A stretch of 64,000 nucleotides of DNA from Acinetobacter shaoyimingii (GCF_011578045.1 NZ_CP049801.1:124001-188000), one strand, 5' to 3'. Numbered from the stretch's first letter, positions 17,245-26,387 are shown. Notes: generated by a model not told the origin, from the letters alone. Made by a program: numbers and translations.

Positions 17245-18813
17245 ATGACTACCAATACCCAAATTACTGAAGATCGTATCCTTATTCTGGATTTCGGTTC
17301 TCAATATAGTCAGCTTATTGCACGTCGTGTACGTGAAGCTGGTGTTTATTCAGAAATGTACGCATTTGATATGTCTGAAGAAGACATTCGTGCATTTAAC
17401 CCAAACGGGATCATTCTTTCAGGTGGTCCAGAAAGTGTTCATGAAGAAGGTAGTCCACGTGCACCACAAGTTGTATTTGAACTTGGTGTACCTGTTCTTG
17501 GTATTTGCTATGGTTTACAAACCATGTCAGAACAACTTGGCGGTAAAGTAGAGCCAGGTACTGTTCACGAATTTGGTTATGCAGAAGTAAATATTCAAGT
17601 ACGTGACAAATTAATTGGTGATCTTGAAGATAACAAAGACCAATTAAAAGTTTGGATGAGCCACGGCGATAAAGTTACTCAAATTCCTGAAGGCTTCCAA
17701 ATTACAGCAAGCACACCAAGTTGCCCAGTGGCAATGGTGTCAGATGAAACTCGTCGTTTCTATGGTATCCAATTCCACCCAGAAGTAACACATACTGCAA
17801 AAGGTAAAGAGTTACTCGACAACTTTGTTCATGGAATTTGCGGTTGCCGTAATCTTTGGAACTCAGAAAACATCATTGATTTACGTGTTGAACAACTTCG
17901 CGCGCAAATTGGTGATCAAAAAGTTCTACTCGGTCTTTCAGGTGGTGTGGATTCATCTGTGGTTGCAGCATTGCTTCATAAAGCAATTGGCGATCAATTG
18001 ACATGTGTGTTCGTAGACAATGGCTTACTTCGTTTGAACGAAGGCGAGCAAGTGATGGACATGTTTGCGAAAAACATGGGTATTCGCGTGATTCGTGCCG
18101 ATGCTGAAGAGCGTTTCTTAACGGCACTTAAAGGCGAAGTTGATCCTGAGAAAAAACGTAAAATTATTGGTCGTGAGTTTATTGAAGTATTCGCTGAAGA
18201 AGCACGTAAGCTTGATGGCGTAAACTTCCTTGCTCAAGGGACAATTTACCCAGACGTGATCGAATCTGCTGCAAGTAAGCAAGGTAAAGCGCACGTGATT
18301 AAATCACACCACAACGTGGGTGGTTTACCAGAAGATTTAGCATTTGAATTGGTTGAGCCAATCCGTGATTTGTTTAAAGATGAAGTTCGCCGTTTAGGTA
18401 CAACTTTAGGTCTTCCATTTGAAATGCTTTACCGTCATCCATTCCCAGGTCCAGGTTTGGGCGTGCGTATTTTGGGTGAAGTGAAAAAAGAATATGCAGA
18501 TATTCTTCGTATTGCTGATGACATCTTTATGCAAGAGCTTCGTGCAAGTGGTTGGTATGACAAAACTGCTCAAGCGTTCGCTGTATTCCAACCTGTGAAA
18601 TCTGTGGGTGTAGTCGGTGATGGTCGTCGTTATGCATGGGTGATTGCACTTCGTGCGGTTGAAACTGTTGACTTTATGACTGCTCGTTTTGCGCATCTTC
18701 CTTATGAACTTGTTGATAAGATTTCGACTCGTATCATGAATGAAATTGCTGAAGTTTCTCGTGTGGTGTATGACGTTTCTTCTAAACCACCAGCTACGAT
18801 TGAATGGGAGTAA
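17245..18813 (+). CDS. guaA: GMP synthase (glutamine-hydrolysing)
   Basis: Converts XMP, ATP and glutamine to GMP in purine synthesis. Residues 1-200 form the class I glutamine amidotransferase with nucleophile Cys88 in GICYGLQ and the FHPE His/Glu pair. The ATP-pyrophosphatase domain begins with the P-loop SGGVDSS near residue 232, and a C-terminal dimerisation domain ([10 protein letters not shown] onward) ends in IEWE. The length of 522 is standard. The frame extends to a TTG at 17236, but ATG 17245 is the expected start. The 3' flank holds an unusual series of hairpin repeats before the terminator. Confidence 0.97.
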   Translation: MTTNTQITEDRILILDFGSQYSQLIARRVREAGVYSEMYAFDMSEEDIRAFNPNGIILSGGPESVHEEGSPRAPQVVFELGVPVLGICYGLQTMSEQLGGKVEPGTVHEFGYAEVNIQVRDKLIGDLEDNKDQLKVWMSHGDKVTQIPEGFQITASTPSCPVAMVSDETRRFYGIQFHPEVTHTAKGKELLDNFVHGICGCRNLWNSENIIDLRVEQLRAQIGDQKVLLGLSGGVDSSVVAALLHKAIGDQLTCVFVDNGLLRLNEGEQVMDMFAKNMGIRVIRADAEERFLTALKGEVDPEKKRKIIGREFIEVFAEEARKLDGVNFLAQGTIYPDVIESAASKQGKAHVIKSHHNVGGLPEDLAFELVEPIRDLFKDEVRRLGTTLGLPFEMLYRHPFPGPGLGVRILGEVKKEYADILRIADDIFMQELRASGWYDKTAQAFAVFQPVKSVGVVGDGRRYAWVIALRAVETVDFMTARFAHLPYELVDKISTRIMNEIAEVSRVVYDVSSKPPATIEWE

Positions 18814-18998
18814 TTCAGGGATTTCGGACAGCACTGCTGTCCGCCTGAATTACGCCAAGAGCTATGCTCGCGGCAGTGAGGGCTTTCAAGAAGTGAAACT
18901 TCTTGCCTAAATTACGCCAAGAGCTATGCTTGCGGCAGTGAGGGCTTTCAAGAAGTAACGCTTCTTGCCTGAATTACGCTGAAAGCTGTGCTTGAAGC
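18812..18998 (+). repeat. Tandem hairpin repeats in the guaA 3' region
   Basis: Directly after the guaA stop, AATTCAGG (18812-18819) and CCTGAATT (18844-18851) enclose a second stem CGGACAG/CTGTCCG. Two 62-bp direct repeats follow (18844-18905 and 18906-18967) and then a partial third (18968 onward). Each full unit encodes two hairpins: hairpin A (18854-18874, 18916-18936 and 18978-18998) and hairpin B with a CAAGAAG/CTTCTTG stem (18887-18905 and 18949-18967). The stem of hairpin A changes in a compensatory way in copy 3, which suggests selection on RNA structure. Function unknown. Confidence 0.8.
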
Positions 18999-19015
18999 AG
19001 TTAATAAAATTTTTT

Positions 19016-19045
19016 AAAAAAGAGCACTTAGGTGCTCTTTTTTTG
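19016..19045 (+). terminator. Rho-independent terminator downstream of guaA
   Basis: GAGCAC-TTAG-GTGCTC hairpin preceded by an A-run and followed by eight T. It ends the guaA transcript after the hairpin repeats. Confidence 0.9.
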
Positions 19046-19084
19046 TTTTACAATAAATAAATTTTTAAAAATTAATTGCTTACT

Positions 19085-20002
19085 ATGCTTACTCATTATG
19101 ATCTTATGTTGCCTTTGCTGAGAATGATGCAAAATGAAAATAAAATATATAGTTTAAGTGATGCATATAGTGAACTACTTAAAGTTTTAGATTGTTCAGA
19201 AGAAGAAAAAAATGCAACTATGGATGATGGACGAAATATAATTTTTTATCGTCTACAGTGGGCTAAAACCTATTTAAAAAAAGCTGGAATTATTGATTAT
19301 CCTAGAAAGGCTCATTTTCAGTTATCGAAAGTCGGTGAGAGTTTAGATTTAAGCAACCTTAAAAGTCTTACACCAAAATATTTATCTCAGTTTGAATCCT
19401 TTAATGATTTTAGAAAGCTGAACCAAAAAACTGATAGAGAAATGAAACTGGCAGAGCAAAAAATAGCTGTAAATAATGAAGAATTAACACCGCCAGAAAT
19501 TATATCTGATCAATCGAAATTGTTAAAAGACGATTTAAAAAGTGAATTACTTGATTTGATTAAGACTAAGTCTCCTCAGTTTTTTGAAAAATTGGTTGTC
19601 GATCTTCTTGTAACAATGGGCTACGGAGGTTCACATCAGGATGCTGCACAAGCAATTGGCAAAACGAATGATGGCGGAATTGATGGGGTGATAAGTGAAG
19701 ATCGATTAGGATTAGATAAGATTTACATTCAGGCAAAACGTTGGGAAAATACAGTAGGTCGCCCTGAAATTCAACAATTTAAAGGGGCTCTAGCAGACCA
19801 AGTAGCTAAAAAAGGTGTGTTTATAACAACATCGGGTTTTAGTAAAGAAGCTATAGAATCGGCTAAAAAATCAGGGATTGTTCTAATTGATGGAGATAAG
19901 CTCACATCTCTAATGATCGAATTTGGTTTAGGTGTGCAAATTGAACGAAGTTTTCATATTTATAAAATAGACCAAGATCGATTTGATGAAGATAACTTTT
20001 AA
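19085..20002 (+). CDS. mrr: Mrr-type (type IV) restriction endonuclease
   Basis: Restriction enzyme of the Mrr family, which cleaves foreign or methylated DNA. The N-terminal 90 residues form the winged-helix Mrr_N domain (YDLMLPLLRMM, then YRLQWAKTYLKKAG). The C-terminal catalytic domain has FEKLVVDLLVTMGYGG, NDGGIDGVI and IYIQAKRW (the D...Q/ExK nuclease motif, residues about 195-225), then GRPEIQQFKGAL and KGVFITTSGF. The length of about 305 and co-linearity match E. coli Mrr. ATG 19085 is preferred over TTG 19076; no clear Shine-Dalgarno. No methyltransferase is adjacent, consistent with type IV. Confidence 0.9.
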   Translation: MLTHYDLMLPLLRMMQNENKIYSLSDAYSELLKVLDCSEEEKNATMDDGRNIIFYRLQWAKTYLKKAGIIDYPRKAHFQLSKVGESLDLSNLKSLTPKYLSQFESFNDFRKLNQKTDREMKLAEQKIAVNNEELTPPEIISDQSKLLKDDLKSELLDLIKTKSPQFFEKLVVDLLVTMGYGGSHQDAAQAIGKTNDGGIDGVISEDRLGLDKIYIQAKRWENTVGRPEIQQFKGALADQVAKKGVFITTSGFSKEAIESAKKSGIVLIDGDKLTSLMIEFGLGVQIERSFHIYKIDQDRFDEDNF

Positions 20003-20003
20003 T

Positions 20004-21227
20004 TCACGTCGGATTATGATGCATCACCACCCGATTCCGCCCTTGTTGCTTCGCCACATATAAGGCCAAATCGGCACACTTAATTAAAGAACGCAGATTA
20101 TGACAATGCGGTAAATAACGTGCAAAACCAATCGAACTGGTCACTTTAAGTTGAGTCAAATCATCGACATGAAATGGACTTTGACTAATGTCATAACAAA
20201 TTCGATCTGCAATCATTTCCGCTTGTTTTAAATCCGTATTCGGCAACAAAATAATAAACTCTTCACCACCAAAACGTGCCAAAAGATCAGTTTGACGAAT
20301 ATTTTGTTTGGCGATTTCACCAATGAATTTCAAAACATCATCGCCCACATCATGTCCATAACCATCATTAATCTTTTTAAAATGATCAATGTCGAGCAGT
20401 AACAAAAACACAGGAAACTGCTGAACCTTACTTCGATTTAACAACTGTTCTGCCAAAACCTCAAAATAACGACGATTGTGCAAAGAGGTCAAAACATCAG
20501 TATGCGCCATTTGATCCAACGCTTGACGGTTGCTTTCATCCAACATGGCATTAAGGAAAAACTGACGATTTTTATAAGTCGAATTCCAGCTAATGTATAA
20601 ACTGAACATCGCAATTGGAAAATAAGCAAAACTAAAAATAAAGAGATCGTTATGGTTATGCCCAGAAACAATATAAACGCCTGTACAGGTCACAAAGGCA
20701 ATAATCATTGAAGGCAAGATAGACGGTAAAAATCGAACTTGAACCCCTAAATTTGCAAGCACAATAAAAATGACAGATGCGTATTGGAACGTGAGCGCAT
20801 TGGGATTATGAGATTGTGATAACAGCGCAAACCAAATGACTGTTGCGACAATGGTACAATAAGGTAAATACAAATCGAGCCATTCAATTCGTTTGCAATA
20901 CTTAAAAACCAAGTAAAGCACAAAAGCAAAAAAAACCACGGAAATAAAACGAATCTTTAAAGACAAGAGTCCAATGTCAGGTAAAACAAAATAATCAGCA
21001 ACACCAAAAAACAGATAAGCAACAAGTGCGATTGCATTGATATGAATCAAAAATTTGTAATGTTTATGTTTTTGATACTCCAGATATTTAGTCCATAGTT
21101 TTTTTGGAATCAGGCATAGAAATGTTTTCAATGAACGATGGATGACTTCACGATCACGATCGATAGAATCATGCAATTCAGTACGTGAAATAGGAATAAA
21201 TTGTTCTGGGAAAGACTCGTGTTTCAT
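20004..21227 (-). CDS. Membrane-bound GGDEF diguanylate cyclase
   Basis: Predicted to make cyclic di-GMP. Residues about 55-215 contain about six hydrophobic segments forming a membrane sensor region, followed by a GGDEF domain at about 240-405. The active-site motif is an intact GGEEF, and an I-site RQTD lies exactly five residues before it, so product inhibition is expected. The metal-binding LDIDHFKKIND motif is also intact. Convergent with the mrr-like gene with one base between stops. The signal sensed is unknown. Confidence 0.9.
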   Translation of the reverse strand: MKHESFPEQFIPISRTELHDSIDRDREVIHRSLKTFLCLIPKKLWTKYLEYQKHKHYKFLIHINAIALVAYLFFGVADYFVLPDIGLLSLKIRFISVVFFAFVLYLVFKYCKRIEWLDLYLPYCTIVATVIWFALLSQSHNPNALTFQYASVIFIVLANLGVQVRFLPSILPSMIIAFVTCTGVYIVSGHNHNDLFIFSFAYFPIAMFSLYISWNSTYKNRQFFLNAMLDESNRQALDQMAHTDVLTSLHNRRYFEVLAEQLLNRSKVQQFPVFLLLLDIDHFKKINDGYGHDVGDDVLKFIGEIAKQNIRQTDLLARFGGEEFIILLPNTDLKQAEMIADRICYDISQSPFHVDDLTQLKVTSSIGFARYLPHCHNLRSLIKCADLALYVAKQQGRNRVVMHHNPT

Positions 21228-21549
21228 TCTTATAAATATTGATTTTTGGATGTTATCGTTAAATATTAAACATAAATATTCTTAGAGTGTTGTAATATTT
21301 AAATTTAATAAATGATATGAGTCACATAAGTAAAAAATAATTTGATATATTTAACTAAAACATGCGGATCAAATCGTAAGAAAGTATTTTAAACAAAATC
21401 AATATTGTCCTACGCATAGAATTCAGCATATTAATATAAGACTAGGATGTAAAACGTATAGCCACTAAGATAAATCGTATGTGTTATTGATCAAGCCATT
21501 GAAGGTCAAAAATAAGACCTCTAGCCCAATAAAATGAAAGGATATTTAC
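21228..21549. other. Divergent intergenic region, no gene seen
   Basis: A 322-bp AT-rich spacer between the start of the diguanylate cyclase gene (-) and the pirin gene (+). It must hold both promoters. I see no open frame, tRNA, strong hairpin or repeat; GAAAGGA at 21535-21541 is the pirin ribosome site. Confidence 0.6.
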
Positions 21550-22497
21550 ATGACCAATACCAATTACACCGAAATATCACATTCGGATGACTGCGAGAAA
21601 TACGTCAATCAATTTGTTCAAGATTTTCCCATTCGATCGGCAGAAATTGGTCGAGGTACGGTCATTAAACGTGCTTTACCCAGCCGTCAAAAACGCTTAA
21701 TTGGTGCATGGTGTTTCCTTGATCATGCAGGGCCAGTGGTGTTTCCTCAAGGTGACGGTTTAGATGTTGGTCCACATCCACACATTGGTCTGCAAACCTT
21801 TACATGGATGATCGAAGGTACCATGATGCACAATGACAGCTTGGGTTCGAAGCAACTGATTCGCCCTAGACAAGTCAACTTGATGACGGCAGGTCGTGGC
21901 ATCTCACATACTGAAGTTGCACCAGATACTGAAACCCATATGCATGCAGCACAGCTTTGGATTGCATTACCTGATGATAAACTCAATATCGCCCCACGTT
22001 TTGATCATTATCCAGAGCTTCCAGTCGTTGGAAAAGATGGCATTGAATATACCGTGCTGGTCGGCGAGTTTTTAGGAAAAACATCGCCTGTTGAAGTCTA
22101 CACACCATTGCTTGGCGTTGACTTAACTGCAAAAGAAAATGTGACGACACGTATAGCGTTAAATCCAAAATTTGAATATGGATTTATGGCGCTAGAAGGA
22201 ACGGCTGTCATCAACGGTCATGAATTGAATCAAGATAATCTGGTGGTGCTTGAACCTGGTCTTGAACATATTGAAATTGAAATTCATCAAAATAGTCGTG
22301 TTTTACTCTTGGGGGGTGAGCCTTTTGAAAGCCCGATTCTATTGTGGTGGAATTTTGTAGGTCGTACACATGAAGAGTTAAGTATTGCCCGTGAGCAATG
22401 GGTCAATGGCGATGAACGTTTTGGCTCTATTCCAGAATATGAAGGTCCTCGCTTAGAAGCACCTGCATTACCAGACAGTATGCGAGCATCAAAATAA
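21550..22497 (+). CDS. Pirin family protein
   Basis: Bicupin of the pirin family; some members are quercetin dioxygenases and others bind metal and act as redox regulators. The N-terminal cupin contains PHPHIGLQT and GRGISHTE, which supply the three His and the Glu of the metal site; the second cupin spans about 180-290. The length of 315 is normal. It is followed 66 bp later by an OsmC-like gene, suggesting a stress-related pair. Confidence 0.88.
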   Translation: MTNTNYTEISHSDDCEKYVNQFVQDFPIRSAEIGRGTVIKRALPSRQKRLIGAWCFLDHAGPVVFPQGDGLDVGPHPHIGLQTFTWMIEGTMMHNDSLGSKQLIRPRQVNLMTAGRGISHTEVAPDTETHMHAAQLWIALPDDKLNIAPRFDHYPELPVVGKDGIEYTVLVGEFLGKTSPVEVYTPLLGVDLTAKENVTTRIALNPKFEYGFMALEGTAVINGHELNQDNLVVLEPGLEHIEIEIHQNSRVLLLGGEPFESPILLWWNFVGRTHEELSIAREQWVNGDERFGSIPEYEGPRLEAPALPDSMRASK

Positions 22498-22563
22498 GTC
22501 ATATACAAATCAGTATTGATAAAGACAAAATGATAAACACAGATATAAATAAGGAATAAAAAT

Positions 22564-22962
22564 ATGGCCATTATTGCAAAAGCAAGTGTGCAAACACGTC
22601 CAGAACATTGGTTGGGTGAAGTGACGAGTGGTAAACATCAACTGCTAACAGATAAACCAGAATCCTTTGGTGGGCAAGATCTTGGTCTAGCACCTTATGA
22701 TTTTATTTGTTCAGGACTGATTTCCTGCACCATGATTACTTTGCGTATGTATGCACAACATAAAGGCATTGAGTTGGGAGAATTTCGCGTTGAAGCTGAT
22801 TTCAATGCCAATAAAGAAGGTAAAGAATGGATTGATCGTCGAGTGTCTTTTAGCAATACATTATCTGATGAGCTACAAAAAAAAGTTCTTGATATCTGTA
22901 GTAAAACCCCTGTGACCAAAACCCTGTTAAGAAGTTTAGAGATTCAGACGACATTGGTTTAA
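22564..22962 (+). CDS. OsmC family peroxiredoxin-like protein
   Basis: A 132-residue OsmC/Ohr superfamily protein that would reduce peroxides with a Cys pair. The first cysteine sits in the helix motif GLISCTMITLRMYA (about residue 59) and the second in the C-terminal ICSKTPVTKTL (about residue 110). An AAGGA ribosome site precedes the ATG. It lies behind the pirin gene in the same orientation and before a strong terminator, so the two are probably one operon. Confidence 0.87.
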   Translation: MAIIAKASVQTRPEHWLGEVTSGKHQLLTDKPESFGGQDLGLAPYDFICSGLISCTMITLRMYAQHKGIELGEFRVEADFNANKEGKEWIDRRVSFSNTLSDELQKKVLDICSKTPVTKTLLRSLEIQTTLV

Positions 22963-23028
22963 TTTATTGCTTATGGGTTTAATTCAAAGCCTGCTAAAGC
23001 AATCACTGAAAATCGATTTAAATTTTTT

Positions 23029-23067
23029 AAATAACACTTTAAGTCATTTAAGGTGTTATTTTTTTTT
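23029..23067 (+). terminator. Rho-independent terminator after the osmC-like gene
   Basis: A long stem AAATAACACTTTAA with TTAAGGTGTTATTT (one G-T pair) and a short loop, followed by a T-tract. Confidence 0.88.
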
Positions 23068-23112
23068 GATGATAGGTTATATTTTACTCACAATAATTCA
23101 GGTCGAATCATA

Positions 23113-23766
23113 ATGATTACATTGCACCATTTAGAAAATTCACGTTCACTTCGCATCATTTGGGCACTGGAAGAATTAGGTGCCAATTATGAAATTAAAC
23201 ATTATAAGCGTCTGCCGACGATGGCAGCGCCACCTGAACTGAAACACATTCATCCTTTGGGAAAATCACCTGTGCTCACAGATGATGACCAAACGATTGC
23301 TGAATCAGCCGTCATTTTAGATTATTTACAAACCAAGCTAGATTCTTCCAATCTGTTCAAACCGACAGATCCAGATCATTTATGGCAGTATCAATATTGG
23401 ATGCATTATGCTGAAGGGTCACTTATGCCATATTTGGTGATGACGTTGGTGATGAACACTGTACCCAGTCATGTGCCATTTTTGATTCGACCAATTGCCA
23501 ATAAAATCGTGGGTGGGGTAAAGGGAGCATTTATCAAACCACGTTTAACTGAACATATTGCTTATTTGGAACAGCATTTAGCAAAAAATGAATTCTTTGC
23601 GGGTGAGTTTTCATTTGCAGATATTCAAATGAGTTTTCCCATTTTTGCCTTACAAGAGCGTCTACAAGCCAAGCATCCATTGATCGATGCCTATGCAGAA
23701 CGATTAAGACAACGACCTGCTTATATACGTGCAAAAGCGCTCAGCCATGATTCTCAACTGGGTTAA
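23113..23766 (+). CDS. Glutathione S-transferase family protein
   Basis: Thioredoxin-fold N-terminal domain (residues 1-80: LHHLENSRSLRIIWALEELG, then the ESAVILDYL glutathione-binding motif) plus an all-helical C-terminal domain (FFAGEFSFADIQMSFP near residue 160). The length of 217 is typical. The frame is open to 23053, but homology puts the start at ATG 23113. Substrate not predictable. The next gene starts 14 bp downstream on the same strand. Confidence 0.88.
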   Translation: MITLHHLENSRSLRIIWALEELGANYEIKHYKRLPTMAAPPELKHIHPLGKSPVLTDDDQTIAESAVILDYLQTKLDSSNLFKPTDPDHLWQYQYWMHYAEGSLMPYLVMTLVMNTVPSHVPFLIRPIANKIVGGVKGAFIKPRLTEHIAYLEQHLAKNEFFAGEFSFADIQMSFPIFALQERLQAKHPLIDAYAERLRQRPAYIRAKALSHDSQLG

Positions 23767-23780
23767 GATGGGCTTAAATT

Positions 23781-24431
23781 ATGCTGAGTAGAAAACATTT
23801 TCCAAGTACAGAATTGGGGCAACTGGTATTTTTGCCCGGTGCTTCAGGTGATCTCAGCTTTTGGCAACCTGTTTTGCAACAGTTGGTTTTGAGTTTAAAT
23901 TTAAAACAAGATCAGGCTCAAATCGTGCCATATCCGGAATTTGGTGGTCATCCTGCGCATCCAAATGTACATCGTTTTGAAGATTTACAGCAGCTTGTTT
24001 TAGATCAGATTGAGCAACCGAGTATTCTCATCGCACAGTCAATGGGTGGGATTTTTGCTGTGCAAGCTGCTTTACACAAACCTCAACATGTTCAAGCTTT
24101 GGTACTGGTTGCGACATCTGGCGGTATTGATTTAACGCCTTATCAGGTGAAGGATTGGCGTGAGGAGTATCAACAGAATTTTACTGTTCCAGATTGGTTT
24201 GTAAAACATCACTCTGCTTTAGATGATCAACTTGATCAGATTCAATGCCCAGTTTTGCTGATTTGGGGAGATGCTGATCCCATTAGTCCTGTTGACGTTG
24301 GGCAATATTTACAGCAAAAAATCATGGATGCTGAGTTAAAGCTCATTGCTGGTGGACAGCATGATCTGGCTTATAAGCATGCAACACAAGTTGCGACATG
24401 GATACATGATTTTATTCAACAGCGTTTATAA
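23781..24431 (+). CDS. Alpha/beta hydrolase
   Basis: A 216-residue alpha/beta-hydrolase fold protein. The nucleophile elbow is AQSMGG (Ser near residue 90), the acid is in IWGDADPISP (Asp near 175), and the histidine is in GGQHDLAYKH (near 198). It lies close behind the GST gene and is probably co-transcribed. The natural substrate cannot be inferred; esterase or thioesterase-like activity is possible. Confidence 0.83.
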   Translation: MLSRKHFPSTELGQLVFLPGASGDLSFWQPVLQQLVLSLNLKQDQAQIVPYPEFGGHPAHPNVHRFEDLQQLVLDQIEQPSILIAQSMGGIFAVQAALHKPQHVQALVLVATSGGIDLTPYQVKDWREEYQQNFTVPDWFVKHHSALDDQLDQIQCPVLLIWGDADPISPVDVGQYLQQKIMDAELKLIAGGQHDLAYKHATQVATWIHDFIQQRL

Positions 24432-24670
24432 AACTGAGTTTATAAAACCGATATTTAGCCATTCATTTTTGATATTCAAACGTCGTTCTCATTATAAAAA
24501 TGATCATATACAACAGATGCTTAAATCGTGTTCTAAGACCCATTTTAATTATTTTGATAAATGTTCAATACACCTCACCCAGTCAAAAACATGAAAAACA
24601 AATATAAAAAGAAAAATAAAAGCTCAAAAAATCTTGAAGATCACATGCAATGCAGCAAGCAGATTAGAGT

Positions 24671-24714
24671 GCTGAAAATACGCTGAAAATACGCTGAAAA
24701 TATGCTGGAAAAAC
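24671..24714 (+). repeat. Four-copy 11-bp tandem repeat upstream of urtA
   Basis: GCTGAAAATAC occurs twice, followed by GCTGAAAATAT and GCTGGAAAAAC, all in 11-bp register (about one helical turn). It lies in the roughly 630-bp non-coding stretch between the hydrolase gene and urtA, about 30 bp upstream of the NtrC-like palindrome. The spacing by helical turn suggests protein binding or intrinsic curvature, but no factor is identifiable. An 82-codon open frame at 24346-24594 in this stretch has no coding support. Confidence 0.7.
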
Positions 24715-24743
24715 GAAGCTTAAAAATATGAAAATGGATGGAT

Positions 24744-24760
24744 TGCACAAATATTGTGCA
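24744..24760 (+). promoter_or_regulatory. NtrC-type binding palindrome
   Basis: TGCACAAATATTGTGCA, a 17-bp inverted repeat fitting the NtrC pattern TGCAC-N7-GTGCA. It lies about 250 bp upstream of the predicted urtA start of transcription, an acceptable enhancer distance for a sigma-54 activator. Assignment is by pattern only. Confidence 0.55.
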
Positions 24761-24973
24761 CTTTTGCTGGTGGTTTATGCACTGATTTTAAGCATCTTTA
24801 CAGAAGTCGTAGTTTAAGTTTTTTCACTTCAAAGCACCCTTGAATGTTCAATTATATGAGGATTTTTAAAGTTCGTAATACGCAAAATATAAAAATTTAA
24901 TTCAATATAAGTTATTAATTTTAAATAATAAATAAAAATATTAAAAAGTTATTTTCAATAGGTCTCTCTATTG

Positions 24974-24990
24974 TTGGCACAAAAATTGAA
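24974..24990 (+). promoter_or_regulatory. Sigma-54-like promoter of urtA
   Basis: TTGGCAC-AAAAA-TTGAA matches the -24 element well and has the right spacing; the -12 element reads TTGAA instead of TTGCA, so it is imperfect. Transcription would start near 25000, leaving a leader of about 59 nt before urtA. Confidence 0.5.
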
Positions 24991-25058
24991 TAGCAAGGTT
25001 CAGATAATAAACAATCACGCATTTCAATGTGCACTTAAAGGGTTTGGAGAATTTCACG

Positions 25059-26342
25059 ATGTTTCAACAAAAAATATTTTCAAAAACATTACTTGCAGCT
25101 GCAATGATGGGGAGCCTTGTTTTAACAGGGTGTTCAAAACCAGCTGAAAAAACTGAAGAAGCAAAACCTGAAACCAAAGCTGCTGCAACCAGTGGAGAAA
25201 CGATTAAAGTCGGTATTTTGCATTCATTGTCTGGAACAATGGCTATCTCTGAAACATCGTTAAAAGATACAGCCTTAATGGCCATTAACGAAATTAATGC
25301 CAATGGTGGGGTATTGGGTAAAAAATTAGAACCTGTGGTGGTTGACCCTGCATCGGATTGGCCTTTGTTTGCTGAAAAAGCACGTCAGCTGATTACACAA
25401 GAAAAAGTGGCGGTTATTTTTGGGGCGTGGACGTCAGTTTCGCGTAAATCTGTACTTCCAGTGGTCGAAGAATTGAATGGTTTATTGTTCTATCCAGTAC
25501 AGTATGAAGGTCAGGAACAATCCAAAAATATTTTCTATACAGGCGCTGCGCCAAACCAACAAGCAATTCCAGCTGTTGAATACTTAATGAGCGAAGAAGG
25601 TGGAAAGGCTGAACGTTTTGTTCTTCTTGGAACTGACTATGTTTACCCACGTACCACCAACAAGATTCTTCGTGCTTTCTTAAAATCCAAAGGTGTGGCA
25701 GATGCTGACATTATGGAAGAGTACACACCATTTAGTCATAGCAATTATCAAACCATTGTTAGCAACATCAAAAAATTCTCTGCGGGTAAAAAGACTGCGG
25801 TGATTTCAACAATTAATGGTGATTCTAACGTTCCTTTCTATCGTGAACTGGGTAACCAAGGTATTAAAGCGTCTGACATTCCAGTTATGGCGTTCTCTGT
25901 CGGTGAAGAGGAACTCCGTGGTATCGACACCAAACCATTGGTCGGTCACTTAGCGGCATGGAACTACTTCATGTCTGTGAAGAATCCAACCAATGCTAAA
26001 TTCACTGAAAAATACAAACAGTTTGCTGTGGAATACAAACTGCCAAATGCGGATAAAGTCGTAACCAATGACCCAATGGAAGCAACGTATGTCGGCATCA
26101 ACATGTGGAAGCAAGCGGTTGAAAAAGCAGGCTCAACCGATGTCGATAAAGTCCGTGAAGCAATGGCTGGTCAAACATTTGCTGCGCCATCGGGTTATAC
26201 CTTAAAAATGGATGAATCGAATCATCACTTACATAAACCTGTAATGATTGGTGAAATTCGTAGTGATGGTCAATTTGATGTTGTCTACAAAACACCAAAC
26301 CCGATCAAGGCGGAACCATGGAGTCCGTACATTCCTAAATAA
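25059..26342 (+). CDS. urtA: Urea ABC transporter substrate-binding protein
   Basis: Captures urea in the periplasm for the UrtBCDE transporter. The lipobox VLTGC ends the signal peptide near residue 24, so the mature protein is a lipoprotein. The type 1 periplasmic-binding fold starts with IKVGILHSLSGTMAISE, and the amide/urea-binding landmarks GAWTSVSRKSVLPVVE and LLFYPVQYEG follow. At 427 residues it has the usual UrtA length. GGAGA at 25046-25050 supports ATG 25059 rather than the upstream GTG at 25029. Probably induced by nitrogen limitation through the sigma-54-like promoter upstream. Confidence 0.95.
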   Translation: MFQQKIFSKTLLAAAMMGSLVLTGCSKPAEKTEEAKPETKAAATSGETIKVGILHSLSGTMAISETSLKDTALMAINEINANGGVLGKKLEPVVVDPASDWPLFAEKARQLITQEKVAVIFGAWTSVSRKSVLPVVEELNGLLFYPVQYEGQEQSKNIFYTGAAPNQQAIPAVEYLMSEEGGKAERFVLLGTDYVYPRTTNKILRAFLKSKGVADADIMEEYTPFSHSNYQTIVSNIKKFSAGKKTAVISTINGDSNVPFYRELGNQGIKASDIPVMAFSVGEEELRGIDTKPLVGHLAAWNYFMSVKNPTNAKFTEKYKQFAVEYKLPNADKVVTNDPMEATYVGINMWKQAVEKAGSTDVDKVREAMAGQTFAAPSGYTLKMDESNHHLHKPVMIGEIRSDGQFDVVYKTPNPIKAEPWSPYIPK

Positions 26343-26351
26343 GTTGTTCAA

Positions 26352-26387
26352 ACCTGCCACGGTTGTGGCAGGTCTTTTTATTTTTTT
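26352..26387 (+). terminator. Intra-operon terminator between urtA and urtB
   Basis: Perfect 9-bp stem ACCTGCCAC-GGTT-GTGGCAGGT followed by CTTTTTATTTTTTT. It sits 40 bp before urtB in the same direction, so it should let urtA accumulate above the membrane components. Confidence 0.88.

Noticed and set aside
18812..19000. CRISPR-like interpretation of the repeats behind guaA
   Set aside because: The 62-bp units are contiguous direct repeats without unique spacers and no cas genes are nearby; they read as tandem hairpins.
24346..24594. 82-codon open frame after the alpha/beta hydrolase gene
   Set aside because: It starts inside the hydrolase gene in another frame, has no family features and is followed by clearly regulatory sequence.
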